Positions 51,154 through 60,148 of a stretch of 64,000 bases of DNA are shown here, piece by piece. The stretch spans positions 1 through 64,000 of the forward strand of contig CASFRX010000069.1 of NCBI GenBank assembly GCA_949297075.1, written 5' to 3'. The notes below the pieces were generated by a model. The model was not told the origin of the DNA. It worked only from the letters and a program-made list of their open reading frames with translations, and searched no databases. A program made the translations under genes and the position numbers. Source of the stretch: an uncultured Oscillospiraceae bacterium. GTDB lineage: Bacteria; Bacillota; Clostridia; Oscillospirales; Acutalibacteraceae. Within the stretch, counting starts at the first letter, position 1. Every line of letters begins with the position of its first letter.

Positions 51154-52688
51154 TTTTCTTTCCCCTCATCGTTATTTGTTTGCGGCTTTTTGATTTCAAA
51201 GCTGAATTCAACTCCGTTTTCGACATTCTTTACGCCGTATGCCGCACCGTGCAAATCCTGTATAGCTTTCACAATAGAAAGGCCTAAACCGAACCGACCC
51301 TCGCTTCGTGAGTGTGCCTTATCTGCTCTGTAAAAGCTTTGCCAAATATTCTCAAGGTCGTTTTCCGCAATATGGTCGCCTGTGTTGAATACGCTTACAG
51401 TTGTGCTGTTTTCGTTTTCTGTTGCGCTGAGAATAATTTTTTTGTCATATTTTGCGTGAGAAATTGCGTTGGAAACATAGTTGTCTATAACCATTTCAAG
51501 TCTCAACGGGTCTGCGTAGCCGATTATACCCTCAGGAATGGTGTTTATGATTTCTATTCCGTTTTCTTTGCCGAGTATATCATAGGTGTCTATGCTTTCA
51601 GCTACGAATTTGCCTATGTCGAAGCTCTGCCATTCGAGCTGATAGGTGGCGGATTCGTATTTTGAAAGCTCTAACATTTCACATACAAGGCGGTTCATCT
51701 TGTGGGTTTCTTCGATTATTATGTCGCAATATTCCTCGGTGTTAAGGTTTTTTCGGTTTATGCCGAGCTTCAGACCTTCGGCATAGCCTTGTATTATGGC
51801 AATGGGCGTTTTCAGCTCGTGGGAAGAATTGGAAACAAATTCCTTTTTCATCTGTTCAATTTTGCGTTCCCGTTCGATATCGTTTTGTAGCTGTTCGTTT
51901 TTCTGCTGTAAGTCCTTAATAGTTCGGTCAAGGGATTCCGAAAGGGTATTAATGCTTTGACCGAGTTCACCTATTTCGTTATTGGTATAGGGAGGGCATT
52001 TTTGTGAAAAATCCATTTTTGCCATGCTGCGCGTGATTTTGTTCATTTCAATAATGGGTTTGCTGAAGTGGTGCAGGTAAATGTACATTGAAATGATAAT
52101 TAGCATGAAAGTGGTGCAGGCAACAATACTTACATAGCGTGTCGTGGCATTTGCTCTGTTGCTGAGATAATCGAGCTGAGCATAAATCTTAAGCTCGCCG
52201 CTTTGACCGATTGGCTTGCCGTAGACAATGTATTGGAGTCCGTTGCTGTCATCTTTAAGTTCTTCAAAAAAAGTGCCGTCGTCAAAGTCTTTCCGCTCAA
52301 CGAGAGTAAGGTTACGGGTACGCATAACATCGAGCAGGTCTATGCCTGAGCCTTCAACCCAATCCTGCATAAACCTGTTAACTGCAGTATCGTAAACTAA
52401 ACGACCGTTGTTGTAAAACTGTATTTCTACATTGTTGTTTTCTTCCAATACTGCGATATCTTCGTAGAAATCATTGCTTTTGTATATGGTCTTTTCTATT
52501 TGGTCAGATATCATTATAAGGTTGCTTTTTTGCCTTATAGTATAAATGATGGGTATTAGCTGTGAATTTGCCAAAAGAATTGCAAATGTACCAAGGCAGA
52601 TAAAAAACGCAGTTATCGCAAAAAGCTGAACTCTGACCGAATGCTTTCGGCTGAGAATCTTGTGTATGTTTCTTTTTATTGCTTTCAT
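51150..52688 (-). CDS. Sensor histidine kinase
   Basis: A 512-residue membrane kinase. Transmembrane helices at about 20-42 and 180-203 bracket a 135-residue extracytoplasmic sensor domain. A HAMP domain (about 205-258), coiled coil, HisKA with SNSSHELKTPIAI (phospho-His at about 294), N-box VIDNYVSNAISHA and G-box GRFGLGLSIVKAI follow. The start codon overlaps the response regulator stop by one base. The signal is unknown. Confidence 0.92.
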   Translation of the reverse strand: MKAIKRNIHKILSRKHSVRVQLFAITAFFICLGTFAILLANSQLIPIIYTIRQKSNLIMISDQIEKTIYKSNDFYEDIAVLEENNNVEIQFYNNGRLVYDTAVNRFMQDWVEGSGIDLLDVMRTRNLTLVERKDFDDGTFFEELKDDSNGLQYIVYGKPIGQSGELKIYAQLDYLSNRANATTRYVSIVACTTFMLIIISMYIYLHHFSKPIIEMNKITRSMAKMDFSQKCPPYTNNEIGELGQSINTLSESLDRTIKDLQQKNEQLQNDIERERKIEQMKKEFVSNSSHELKTPIAIIQGYAEGLKLGINRKNLNTEEYCDIIIEETHKMNRLVCEMLELSKYESATYQLEWQSFDIGKFVAESIDTYDILGKENGIEIINTIPEGIIGYADPLRLEMVIDNYVSNAISHAKYDKKIILSATENENSTTVSVFNTGDHIAENDLENIWQSFYRADKAHSRSEGRFGLGLSIVKAIQDLHGAAYGVKNVENGVEFSFEIKKPQTNNDEGKEK

Positions 52689-53368
52689 TATTCAGCCTCT
52701 ATTTTATAGCCTATTCCGTAAACTGTTTTCAGGTGCTTGTTGCCCCAGTCACCCAACTTTGTGCGCAAACGGGCAACATGGCTGTCAACGGTGCGTATAT
52801 CGCCTGCGTAATCATATCCCCAAATATCGTCAAGAAGCTGTTCCCGTGAAAAAACGCGTCCGATGGAGGATAAAAGCTTCAAAAGAATGTTGTATTCTTT
52901 AAGTGTCAGTTCGAGAGCTTTGTTTTCAAGGTTTACTACATGAGCAGTTTCGTCAACTAAAAGTCCGTCTAGGGCAGGCAACCGGGAATCTGATTCTTCT
53001 TCTACTCCCGATCTTCTGAGAAGTGCGGCAACACGCTTCATAAGCACTCCGGGGCTGAAAGGCTTTGTGACATAGTCGTCAGCGCCTACCTCAAAGCCCA
53101 TGAGCTCGTCAAATTCTTCGCTTCGTGCCGTGAGCATAAGCACAGGTACATTGGATTTCTTCCTGATTTGGCGGCAAACTTCCCAACCGTCAACATTGGG
53201 CATCATAACATCCAATATTAAAGCGGCTGTGTCGCTGTTTTGCTCAAAAAGCTCAAGAGCGATGTCGCCGTCAGCTGCCTCAAGAGGCTCATATCCCTCA
53301 CTTGCAAGAAAATCGCAAACAAGTCTGCGGATTCTTGCTTCATCATCTGCAACAATAATTTTTTTCAT
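52688..53368 (-). CDS. OmpR/PhoB-family response regulator
   Basis: A 226-residue regulator. The receiver domain has VADDEARIRR, the phospho-acceptor Asp in LILDVMMPNVDGW (about 53) and the Lys of VTKPFSP (about 103). The C-terminal winged helix (about 130-226) ends with RTVDSHVARLRTKLGDWG. First gene of the minus-strand operon with the kinase and alarmone synthetase; divergent from the M23 peptidase gene. Confidence 0.93.
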   Translation of the reverse strand: MKKIIVADDEARIRRLVCDFLASEGYEPLEAADGDIALELFEQNSDTAALILDVMMPNVDGWEVCRQIRKKSNVPVLMLTARSEEFDELMGFEVGADDYVTKPFSPGVLMKRVAALLRRSGVEEESDSRLPALDGLLVDETAHVVNLENKALELTLKEYNILLKLLSSIGRVFSREQLLDDIWGYDYAGDIRTVDSHVARLRTKLGDWGNKHLKTVYGIGYKIEAE

Positions 53369-53456
53369 TTCTTACACCTTCCTTGTTTGGTAAATCTATT
53401 TTAGCATACCCTTTGATTTGCCGCAATGCCTTTAACAATCAATTTACATTTTCGGG

Positions 53457-53486
53457 TTATATTCGCCAAGTTTTTCACATATTTAT
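53457..53486 (+). promoter_or_regulatory. Possible sigma-E promoter before the M23 gene
   Basis: TTATATT (53457-53463), 14 bases, CATATTTAT (53478-53486) resembles the Bacillus sigma-E pattern (-35 KMATATT, -10 CATACAMT). The -35 and the first four -10 bases fit; the rest of the -10 does not. Location 32 bases before the start codon is right. Confidence 0.35.
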
Positions 53487-53517
53487 ATACAAACTAAGTA
53501 TATACAGAGGAGAAATT

Positions 53518-54300
53518 ATGGACGGCTTTGATGAAACATATGCTAAGACAAAGCTTAAAAGTAAAAAGAAAAAGCAAGGGACAAAACCTGATTGGCTTGT
53601 CAGCCTTTCCGCAGCACAGCTGAGCCTTGCTGCGGCCGGAGTAGCTTTGCTGCTTATTATAATGCAGCTTTCGCCTGCTTCTTTTAATTCGTTGCGTTCG
53701 GAGTTTAACAGAATTATGCAGGTGGATATGAGTGCATCTCAGGTATTTGCCGCAATCCGTGCTTTTGCCGCACCCCAAAGCTTAGCTGAAACTTCACAGA
53801 CAGAAAAACAGGAAGAAGCAACAAAGGGAGCAACCTCAGCCTCAGGCGGTGAAGATATTGAAGTTTATGAAGCGTCAAGCAATGTTTGCTTTGCACCGTT
53901 TGATACAACGGTTGAAATTACAGTGCCCGTAGAGGGCGAAATAACATCACGCTTCGGCTACAGAAAACATCCCATAACGGGCAAATTCGGCATACATAAC
54001 GGCACCGATATTGCCGCTGAAGAGGGAACGCCTGTTTCTGCCGCATTTAACGGCACCGTAGAGGAGGTCGGCTACAACGATGTGCGGGGAAACTATATTT
54101 TGCTCTCTCACGGCGGCGATACTAAAACCCTGTATATGCACTGTAGTGAAATTATTGCGGAAAAAGGTGCTGTGGTGCGCAGCGGCGAAATCATTGCAAA
54201 AGTGGGCAATACAGGTTGGTCAACGGGCGCACACTTGCATTTTTCAATCAGCGTTAACGGAAAATACTGTAATCCGGAGTGGCTTTTAAATGACCTTTAA
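53518..54300 (+). CDS. M23 peptidase, SpoIVFA-like
   Basis: A 260-residue membrane-anchored LytM/M23 protein: a basic cytoplasmic end, one transmembrane helix (about 29-50), a spacer, and the peptidase domain (about 135-255). Zinc ligands H160 and D164 (GIHNGTD) and H239/H241 (GAHLHF) are all present, so it may be active on peptidoglycan. It overlaps by 11 bases an M50 protease of SpoIVFB type, which makes it the SpoIVFA position. ATG 53518 has GAGGAG; the longer frame from 53383 is rejected. Confidence 0.8.
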   Translation: MDGFDETYAKTKLKSKKKKQGTKPDWLVSLSAAQLSLAAAGVALLLIIMQLSPASFNSLRSEFNRIMQVDMSASQVFAAIRAFAAPQSLAETSQTEKQEEATKGATSASGGEDIEVYEASSNVCFAPFDTTVEITVPVEGEITSRFGYRKHPITGKFGIHNGTDIAAEEGTPVSAAFNGTVEEVGYNDVRGNYILLSHGGDTKTLYMHCSEIIAEKGAVVRSGEIIAKVGNTGWSTGAHLHFSISVNGKYCNPEWLLNDL

Positions 54301-54883
54301 TGTTCGGGGAAGCCATGTGAGCGTAAACTTTTTCTTTTTTGTGACAATTTGCGTTGCCTTAGTGCTCGACAAAACAAATACAGCCGTTTTGGCGCTTTGC
54401 GCCGCCGCCGTGCATGAGCTTGGACATCTGATTTGTATGCTCTGTTTGGGAGAGCGTGTATCTAATATATGTGTTGCGCCGTTTGGCTTTTGTATAACCC
54501 GTTCAGGCAGCAGCTGCCGCCGTGAAATGTGCATAGCTGTTGCAGGACCTGCCGCAAATTTGATTGTTGCGGCAATCTTGCTGTGTGCAATGTGGCTATG
54601 CGATGCAAAGGGGCTGCTTAAAGCGGCTGTTGTTAATATTTCTCTGGCTGTTTTCAACCTTTTGCCCATTGAGCCTCTGGATTGCGGCAGAGCGGTACAT
54701 TGCTGGCTTATGTGCAAAATGAATACGGCAAAGGCAGAAAAAACGGTTTTTATAATCGGTGTTATTTTCCTTGTTCCTTTGGCTGCATTGGGCTTTTTAG
54801 TGCTGATTGAAAGCAAGTATAATATAACTCTTCTCCTGGCAAGCGTTTATTTGACCTTTACACTCTTGAAAAGAGCTGAATAA
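54290..54883 (+). CDS. spoIVFB: M50 site-2 protease, SpoIVFB-like
   Basis: A 197-residue multi-spanning metalloprotease. HELGH (H42, E43, H46) and D131 in NLLPIEPLDCGR are the zinc site; AGPAAN lies between. SpoIVFB cleaves pro-SigK in the mother cell membrane under the control of SpoIVFA and BofA. The common LDGGR is LDCGR here, with the catalytic Asp kept. No CBS domain. Coupled to the M23 gene upstream. Family membership is clear; the sporulation role follows from the pair. Confidence 0.82.
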   Translation: MTFNVRGSHVSVNFFFFVTICVALVLDKTNTAVLALCAAAVHELGHLICMLCLGERVSNICVAPFGFCITRSGSSCRREMCIAVAGPAANLIVAAILLCAMWLCDAKGLLKAAVVNISLAVFNLLPIEPLDCGRAVHCWLMCKMNTAKAEKTVFIIGVIFLVPLAALGFLVLIESKYNITLLLASVYLTFTLLKRAE

Positions 54884-54931
54884 TCAGATATAATGTATGA
54901 GTTATATTATGAAAGGAAACTGAAAACAGAT

Positions 54932-56806
54932 ATGCTTTCTGAAAAGCTCGAAAGAATACTACCCCTTGTTCAAAAGCCCGGCCGTTATACGGGCGGCGAG
55001 CTGAACAGTGTTATTAAAAATAAGGAAAATGTAGCAATACGCTATGCTTTTTGTTTTCCCGATACCTACGAAATAGGTATGTCTCATCTCGGCATTAAAA
55101 TTCTTTGCTCTGTTGTTAATGCAAGAGAGGACGCCTGGTGCGAGCGAGTTTTTGCCCCTTGGGTTGATATGGAAGAGAAAATGCGTGAAAACGGTGTTTT
55201 GCTCTATGCCCTTGAGAGCGGAGACCCGATTAAGGATTTTGATATTATCGGCTTTACCTTGCAGTATGAAATGAGCTATTCCAATGTGCTCAATATGCTG
55301 GATTTGGCAGGCTTGCCTGTTCGCTCAAAGGACAGAAAGGATTTAGCGCCTCTTGTTATTGCAGGCGGTCCCTGCGTTTGCAATGCCGAGCCTATGGCGA
55401 ATTTTTTTGATATCATGCTCCTCGGTGAGGGCGAAGAGGTTACAAACGACCTCATAGATTTGCTGAAAATTCATAAGGCAAGGGGCTCAACCAAGCAGGA
55501 GTTTTTGTTGGAAGCCGCAAAAATCAAGGGTGTTTATGTGCCGTCGCTTTATGAGATTGAATATAATGAGGATAATACGGTAAAAGCAATTAATCCCATG
55601 GGTACAGCTCCTCAAAGGGTTGAAAAGCGAATTGTATCCGACCTTGACAGAGTTCATTTCCCCGATAAATTTATTGTTCCCGGTGTGGAAATTGTACATG
55701 ACCGTGCGGTTGCGGAAATTTTCCGCGGATGTATTCGCGGCTGCCGTTTCTGTCAGGCAGGTTATATTTACAGACCCATTCGTGAAAAGCAGGCGGATAC
55801 CGTAAACCGTGACTGTAAGGCTCTCTGCGAGTCAACGGGATACGACGAGGTTTCTTTATGCTCTTTGAGCACGAGCGACTATACTCATTTGGAAGAGCTG
55901 CTCAATAAGCTCCTTGATTGGACTGTTGAAGATAAAGTAAATATTGCTTTGCCCTCCCTCCGTGCAGATAATTTCTCAAAAGAGCTTTCTCAGCGTCTTG
56001 CATCCGTTCGCCGCAGCGGCCTGACCTTCGCCCCGGAAGCAGGCACTCAGCGTATGCGTGATGTTATAAACAAAAATATTACTGAGGAAGAGATTCTTTC
56101 CGCCGCAAGAAAGGCGTTTGACGCCGGCTGGACAAGCGTTAAGCTGTATTTTATGCTCGGGCTTCCTACGGAAACCGATGAAGATATTGTTGCTATTGCT
56201 CAGCTTGCTCAAAAGGTAGTCGATGAGTTTTATCGCAATCCCAATAAGCCCAAGGGTAAGGGAGTCAATGTGAGTATCAGCGTTGCGCCCTTTGTGCCGA
56301 AACCCTTTACACCTTTTCAGTGGGAGGGTCAGAACACAAAAGAGGAATTACTGCGTAAACAGCAGCTTATTATAAGCAGTCTTACAAGCCGCAAAATCTC
56401 ACTCACTCGCCATAATACCGATATGAGTTTTTTGGAGGGGGTTTTTGCAAGGGGAGACAGACGCCTTGGCGATGTTATAGAAACTGCGTGGAAAAAGGGC
56501 TGTAAGCTCGATGGCTGGGATGAGTGTTTCCGCCTTGATGATTGGATGCAGAGCTTTAGCGATTGCGGAATTGACCCTGAATTTTATGCCCGGCGTGAGC
56601 GCTCTCTTGATGAAGTCTTGCCTTGGGACCATCTGGATTACGGCGTAAGTAAGGCACACTTTATCAGAGAATATAACAAGGCTCACAATAATGAAACAAC
56701 ACCGCACTGCCGTGAAAAATGTGCAGGCTGCGGAGCCAATAAGCTTAACGGAGGTAAATGCGATGCGCTGCGTGAGAGTGCTTCTTGCCAAAAGGGGCAG
56801 GGCTAA
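54932..56806 (+). CDS. TIGR03960-type radical SAM protein
   Basis: A 624-residue B12-binding-domain-like radical SAM protein. It starts LSEKLERILPLVQKPGRYTGGE, as in the family. The radical SAM cysteines are in GCIRGCRFCQAG (about 265-276). The C-terminal end has a Cys-rich HCREKCAGCGANKL motif. I use ATG 54932; ATG 54893 adds a non-conserved 13 residues. The reaction is not known; it is nearly always next to the TIGR03936 gene, as here, and ahead of ribosomal or RNase genes. Confidence 0.87.
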   Translation: MLSEKLERILPLVQKPGRYTGGELNSVIKNKENVAIRYAFCFPDTYEIGMSHLGIKILCSVVNAREDAWCERVFAPWVDMEEKMRENGVLLYALESGDPIKDFDIIGFTLQYEMSYSNVLNMLDLAGLPVRSKDRKDLAPLVIAGGPCVCNAEPMANFFDIMLLGEGEEVTNDLIDLLKIHKARGSTKQEFLLEAAKIKGVYVPSLYEIEYNEDNTVKAINPMGTAPQRVEKRIVSDLDRVHFPDKFIVPGVEIVHDRAVAEIFRGCIRGCRFCQAGYIYRPIREKQADTVNRDCKALCESTGYDEVSLCSLSTSDYTHLEELLNKLLDWTVEDKVNIALPSLRADNFSKELSQRLASVRRSGLTFAPEAGTQRMRDVINKNITEEEILSAARKAFDAGWTSVKLYFMLGLPTETDEDIVAIAQLAQKVVDEFYRNPNKPKGKGVNVSISVAPFVPKPFTPFQWEGQNTKEELLRKQQLIISSLTSRKISLTRHNTDMSFLEGVFARGDRRLGDVIETAWKKGCKLDGWDECFRLDDWMQSFSDCGIDPEFYARRERSLDEVLPWDHLDYGVSKAHFIREYNKAHNNETTPHCREKCAGCGANKLNGGKCDALRESASCQKGQG

Positions 56807-57422
56807 ATATTTGTCACACCTTGATATGCAGCGCTGCATGATGCGTGCTGTGAGGAGAGCGGGTATTGACCTATGGTATACCGAGGGCTTTAATCCCCAT
56901 CCGTACCTTGCCTTTGCTTTGCCTTTACCTCTGGGGGTAGAAAGCGAGTGCGAGCCTATTGATATCCGCTTGGAGGGCGATATGCCAAACAGCGAGGTTT
57001 GCAAAAGGCTCAACAGCGCCATGCCTGAGGGCTTGGAAATAACCGATGTTATTGAACCTGTGAATAAACCCGGAGATATAGCCTTTGCTCGCTACGATAT
57101 AGAGCTATATCCCTTTGAGGGCGCAGTTGATAAAATAAAAGCGGCTCTGGAATCGGGTAATCTTCCTGCTGAAAAAACAGGCAAGGCAGGCCGCAAAAAA
57201 GTTATTAAACAGGTGAATGTTGCCGAAATGATGGGCTATTGGGCTGTTGAAGAAAAGAACGACAGCGTGAATATAGGCATCGTTCTTGCGGCAGGCAGTC
57301 GGAAAAACGCAAGCCCATTCTTGCTCCTTGACGCCCTTTCGGCCGTAATAGGGGAGAAGCTCGAATATAAGAAAGTGACCCGTAAAGGCTTGCTGCTGGA
57401 AAATTATTTGAAATTTGTTTAA
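56763..57422 (+). CDS. TIGR03936 family protein (DUF2344)
   Basis: A 219-residue protein starting MRCVRVLLAKRGRAKYLSHLDMQR, characteristic of DUF2344. GFNPHPYLAFALPLPLGVES is a second conserved block. GGAGG at 56752-56756 fixes the ATG at 56763, inside the last 44 bases of the radical SAM gene in another frame. In some bacteria the two are fused, so they likely act together. Function unknown. Confidence 0.88.
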   Translation: MRCVRVLLAKRGRAKYLSHLDMQRCMMRAVRRAGIDLWYTEGFNPHPYLAFALPLPLGVESECEPIDIRLEGDMPNSEVCKRLNSAMPEGLEITDVIEPVNKPGDIAFARYDIELYPFEGAVDKIKAALESGNLPAEKTGKAGRKKVIKQVNVAEMMGYWAVEEKNDSVNIGIVLAAGSRKNASPFLLLDALSAVIGEKLEYKKVTRKGLLLENYLKFV

Positions 57423-57429
57423 AAAACAC

Positions 57430-57584
57430 TTGCTTTTTTCTAAAGTTTGTGTTAATATACTTTAGCGTTTGTTATCCGTCTTCATTCCGAGACGGGAATT
57501 AATGCAAAAAACATTAAGGCTGGCGGTCCTCTTTCGCTTTTGATTTCGATACGAACGCCTGATAAATTATTGGAGGATATAAAA
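57430..57584 (+). promoter_or_regulatory. rplS promoter and structured leader
   Basis: TTGCTT (57430-57435), 17 bases, TAATAT (57453-57458) is a promoter. The roughly 120-base leader holds a hairpin CCGTCT/AGACGG (57476-57481 with 57490-57495) and a second TTAATG/CATTAA (57499-57504 with 57512-57517). This fits the kind of L19 autoregulatory leader known in Firmicutes, but I cannot verify the covariance model. Confidence 0.55.
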
Positions 57585-57929
57585 ATGGACGCATTGAAAC
57601 TCATTGCTCAGGACAGCATCAAGGCTGAAAAGCCCGTTGCTGAGGTTGGAGACACAGTTCGTGTCGATGTTAAGATTCGTGAAGGAGACAGAGAAAGAAT
57701 CCAGGCTTTCGAAGGCATCGTTATTGCTCACAAGGGCAGCGGTGTTTCCGAAACATTCACTGTACGCCGTGTTTCCTACGGTGTTGGTATTGAGAGAGTT
57801 TTCCCTGTTCACTCACCCAATGTTGCAGCAGTTACCACAATCAGAAAAGGTAAGGTTCGCAGAGCAAAGCTCTACTACCTTCGTGACAGAGTCGGTAAGG
57901 CAGCAAAGGTTAAGCAGGATCTTAAGTAA
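57585..57929 (+). CDS. rplS: 50S ribosomal protein L19
   Basis: A 114-residue L19 located at the 30S-50S interface. [51 protein letters not shown] and [19 protein letters not shown] are the family blocks. GGAGG precedes the ATG. trmD and rimM, its usual neighbours, are not here. A strong terminator follows. Confidence 0.97.
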   Translation: MDALKLIAQDSIKAEKPVAEVGDTVRVDVKIREGDRERIQAFEGIVIAHKGSGVSETFTVRRVSYGVGIERVFPVHSPNVAAVTTIRKGKVRRAKLYYLRDRVGKAAKVKQDLK

Positions 57930-57953
57930 TCTTATATTTTTTGCAAATAAAAG

Positions 57954-57985
57954 AGAAACAAGTCTTGTGCTTGTTTCTTTTTTTT
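57954..57985 (+). terminator. Rho-independent terminator of rplS
   Basis: AGAAACAAG (57954-57962) and CTTGTTTCT (57970-57978) form a 9-bp stem with a 7-base loop and an eight-T run. Confidence 0.88.
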
Positions 57986-57993
57986 GTTATAAT
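57965..57993 (+). promoter_or_regulatory. Promoter of the signal peptidase operon inside the rplS terminator
   Basis: TTGTGC (57965-57970) in the terminator loop, 17 bases, perfect TATAAT (57988-57993). It is 55 bases before the first lepB start. Confidence 0.5.
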
Positions 57994-58047
57994 GTAAAAT
58001 GAGTGATTTTATATATTGATTTTTGATGTATATTAGCAGGTGAAGCT

Positions 58048-58662
58048 TTGAAAATTACGGAATACCGAAAATATTATGATGCACCGCCAAAAAATCCAAA
58101 AGTTAATAAATCCGCTGATCAGAGCAAGGCTTCCAATATGTTCGATTGGGTTCAGTCGGTAGTAGTAGCTATTGTTGTGCTGTTTGTTTTGTTTGCGTTT
58201 GTTTTGCGCCCGGTTCGTGTTGAGGGTGAATCAATGCTTCCAACTTTGCAGGACGGCGACTGGCTGCTCCTTTCCGCATTTGATGTTGAGCCTGAATACG
58301 GCGAGATTGTAGTTGTTACGCAGCCGAACCGAACAAGAACAGGCGAACCTATCATAAAGCGTGTTATTGCTACAGAGGGTCAGCAGGTCGATATAGATTT
58401 TGAGCAGGGCATAGTTTATGTTGACGGAAAAAAGCTCACTGAGCCTTATATTAAAGAACTGACTTACCGTCCGTTCGATGTTACATTTCCGCTCACCGTT
58501 CCCGAAGGTTGCGTATTTGTAATGGGCGATAACCGCAACGATTCTTTGGATAGCCGTTCAACACGAATCGGCTTTGTTGATGAGCGTTATGTGCTTGGCA
58601 GTGTTAAGCTTAGGCTTTTTCCTTTTGAACCTATAAAATATCGTACAGGAGTGGAGGAGTAA
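58048..58662 (+). CDS. lepB: Signal peptidase I (first copy)
   Basis: A 204-residue type I signal peptidase that releases exported proteins from their signal peptides. A cytoplasmic N-terminus of about 34 residues leads to one transmembrane helix (about 35-53). The catalytic Ser is in VEGESMLPTLQDGD (about 61) and the Lys in PIIKRVIATEG (about 105); GDNRNDSLDSR is conserved box E. TTG start with AGGTGA. It is 2 bases upstream of a second copy. Confidence 0.94.
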   Translation: MKITEYRKYYDAPPKNPKVNKSADQSKASNMFDWVQSVVVAIVVLFVLFAFVLRPVRVEGESMLPTLQDGDWLLLSAFDVEPEYGEIVVVTQPNRTRTGEPIIKRVIATEGQQVDIDFEQGIVYVDGKKLTEPYIKELTYRPFDVTFPLTVPEGCVFVMGDNRNDSLDSRSTRIGFVDERYVLGSVKLRLFPFEPIKYRTGVEE

Positions 58663-58664
58663 AG

Positions 58665-59288
58665 ATGAATACAAAATATGAAAATTTTGAAAATGCAGAT
58701 GTTCAGCAGGAAGAAGAGCTGAATAAGGCTTCGGAAGAAAAGCGAACAATCAGTCAGAAGCTGGTAGATCTTGTTTCGATTTTTGCTTCTTCCATTATCG
58801 CAATTATGCTTCTTTTCACCTTCGTTTTTCGTGTTGTAGGTGTAAGCGGTCCTTCGATGATGAATACGCTTATTGACGGCGATTGGCTTTTAGTTTCGGC
58901 TTTTATCACCGAGCCTGAGCGCGGCGATATTGTAATAATTACTCAGCCTAACAGCTTTGGTAATGAGCCTATAGTCAAGCGAGTTATTGCCGTTGGCGGT
59001 GATACTATTGATATTGATTTTGCCACTGCGACTGTAAAAATAAACGGCGAAGCTATCAATGAGCCTTATCTTGGCTCTCCGACTACTAATGACGAATTTG
59101 CTTGGGAATATCCCTTAACCCTTAAAGAGGGTCAGGTTTTTGTTATGGGTGATAATCGCCAACATTCCACCGACAGCCGTTCTAACGATATAGGTCTTAT
59201 TGAAGAAAAATATATTTTAGGTCAGGTTATGGTGAGGTTTGCGCCCGTAAACAGCATTAAATTTTTTGGTGATTACGATTATGAATGA
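58665..59288 (+). CDS. lepB: Signal peptidase I (second copy)
   Basis: A 207-residue paralogue with the same architecture: membrane helix at about 40-58, Ser in VSGPSMMNTLIDGDW, Lys in PIVKRVIAVGG and GDNRQHSTDSR. Both catalytic residues are present, so both copies should be active and may differ in substrate. SD GGAGGAG lies at the end of the first copy. It overlaps the rbgA gene by 8 bases. Confidence 0.94.
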   Translation: MNTKYENFENADVQQEEELNKASEEKRTISQKLVDLVSIFASSIIAIMLLFTFVFRVVGVSGPSMMNTLIDGDWLLVSAFITEPERGDIVIITQPNSFGNEPIVKRVIAVGGDTIDIDFATATVKINGEAINEPYLGSPTTNDEFAWEYPLTLKEGQVFVMGDNRQHSTDSRSNDIGLIEEKYILGQVMVRFAPVNSIKFFGDYDYE

Positions 59289-60144
59289 TACACAAAAGCA
59301 GGTCGTGCAGTGGTTTCCCGGTCATATGGCAAAAACCCGCAGGCTTATTAAAGAAAGCTTGCCTATGGTTGATGCCGTGACGGAGCTTTTAGATGCCCGT
59401 GTGCCTGTCAGCAGCCGAAATCCCGAACTCGATGAAATGACGGAAAAAAAGCCGCGTATAGTTTTGCTCAATAAGTGCGATGTTGCCGATGAAAAGGCAA
59501 CTGCGCAGTGGATAAATTATTTCAATAATAAAGGTATGGCGGCGCTTGCTGTGGATTGCCGCAGCGGCAAGGGCTTGCAAAATTATCGTCCCCTTGTTCG
59601 CAAAGTGCTTGCAGATAAGATTAAGTCCAACGAAGAAAAAGGTATGGCCGGCAAAGCTCTGCGTATGATGGTGGTCGGTATACCTAATACCGGTAAATCT
59701 TCTTTCATCAACCGCATGGCAGGCTCCAACAAAGCCAAGGTAGCCGATAAACCCGGCGTCACCCGCAGTAATCAGTGGTTTAGTATCGGAAACGGTATAG
59801 AGCTTTTAGATACTCCCGGCGTCCTTTGGCCGAAATTCGATGACCCGTTAGTAGGAGACAGGTTGTCCTTTATCGGCTCTGTTAAGGATGAGGTTGTTGA
59901 TACCGAAACTATGGCTGTCCGCCTTATTGAGGTTCTTGCCAAGGATTATACTTCTCTTTTGATTGATCGCTATAAGCTCAACGATATTGACGGTTTGCAG
60001 GCTTATGAAATTCTTGAGCTTATCGGCCGTAAAAGAGGAATGCTTATCAGCGGCGGAGAAATTGATACAGAGCGTGCCGCAAATACATTGCTCGATGAGT
60101 ACCGTGCAGGCAGGCTCGGCAAAATTACGCTGGAAAGGCCGTGA
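59281..60144 (+). CDS. rbgA: Ribosome biogenesis GTPase RbgA (YlqF)
   Basis: A 287-residue circularly permuted GTPase needed for late 50S assembly. G4 (NKCD, about 59) comes before G1 (GIPNTGKSS, about 131) and G3 (DTPG, about 178), the permuted order. [11 protein letters not shown] at the N-terminus and the C-terminal RNA-binding domain match the family. ATG 59281 follows GGTGA, within the end of lepB. Confidence 0.95.
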   Translation: MNDTQKQVVQWFPGHMAKTRRLIKESLPMVDAVTELLDARVPVSSRNPELDEMTEKKPRIVLLNKCDVADEKATAQWINYFNNKGMAALAVDCRSGKGLQNYRPLVRKVLADKIKSNEEKGMAGKALRMMVVGIPNTGKSSFINRMAGSNKAKVADKPGVTRSNQWFSIGNGIELLDTPGVLWPKFDDPLVGDRLSFIGSVKDEVVDTETMAVRLIEVLAKDYTSLLIDRYKLNDIDGLQAYEILELIGRKRGMLISGGEIDTERAANTLLDEYRAGRLGKITLERP

Positions 60145-60148
60145 GCAA

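Noticed and set aside
53383-53517. Longer N-terminus for the M23 peptidase
   Set aside because: The extension crosses the probable promoter; GAGGAG points to ATG 53518.
58048-59288. Tandem signal peptidases as a broken duplicate
   Set aside because: Both carry the Ser-Lys pair and all boxes, with separate ribosome-binding sites.
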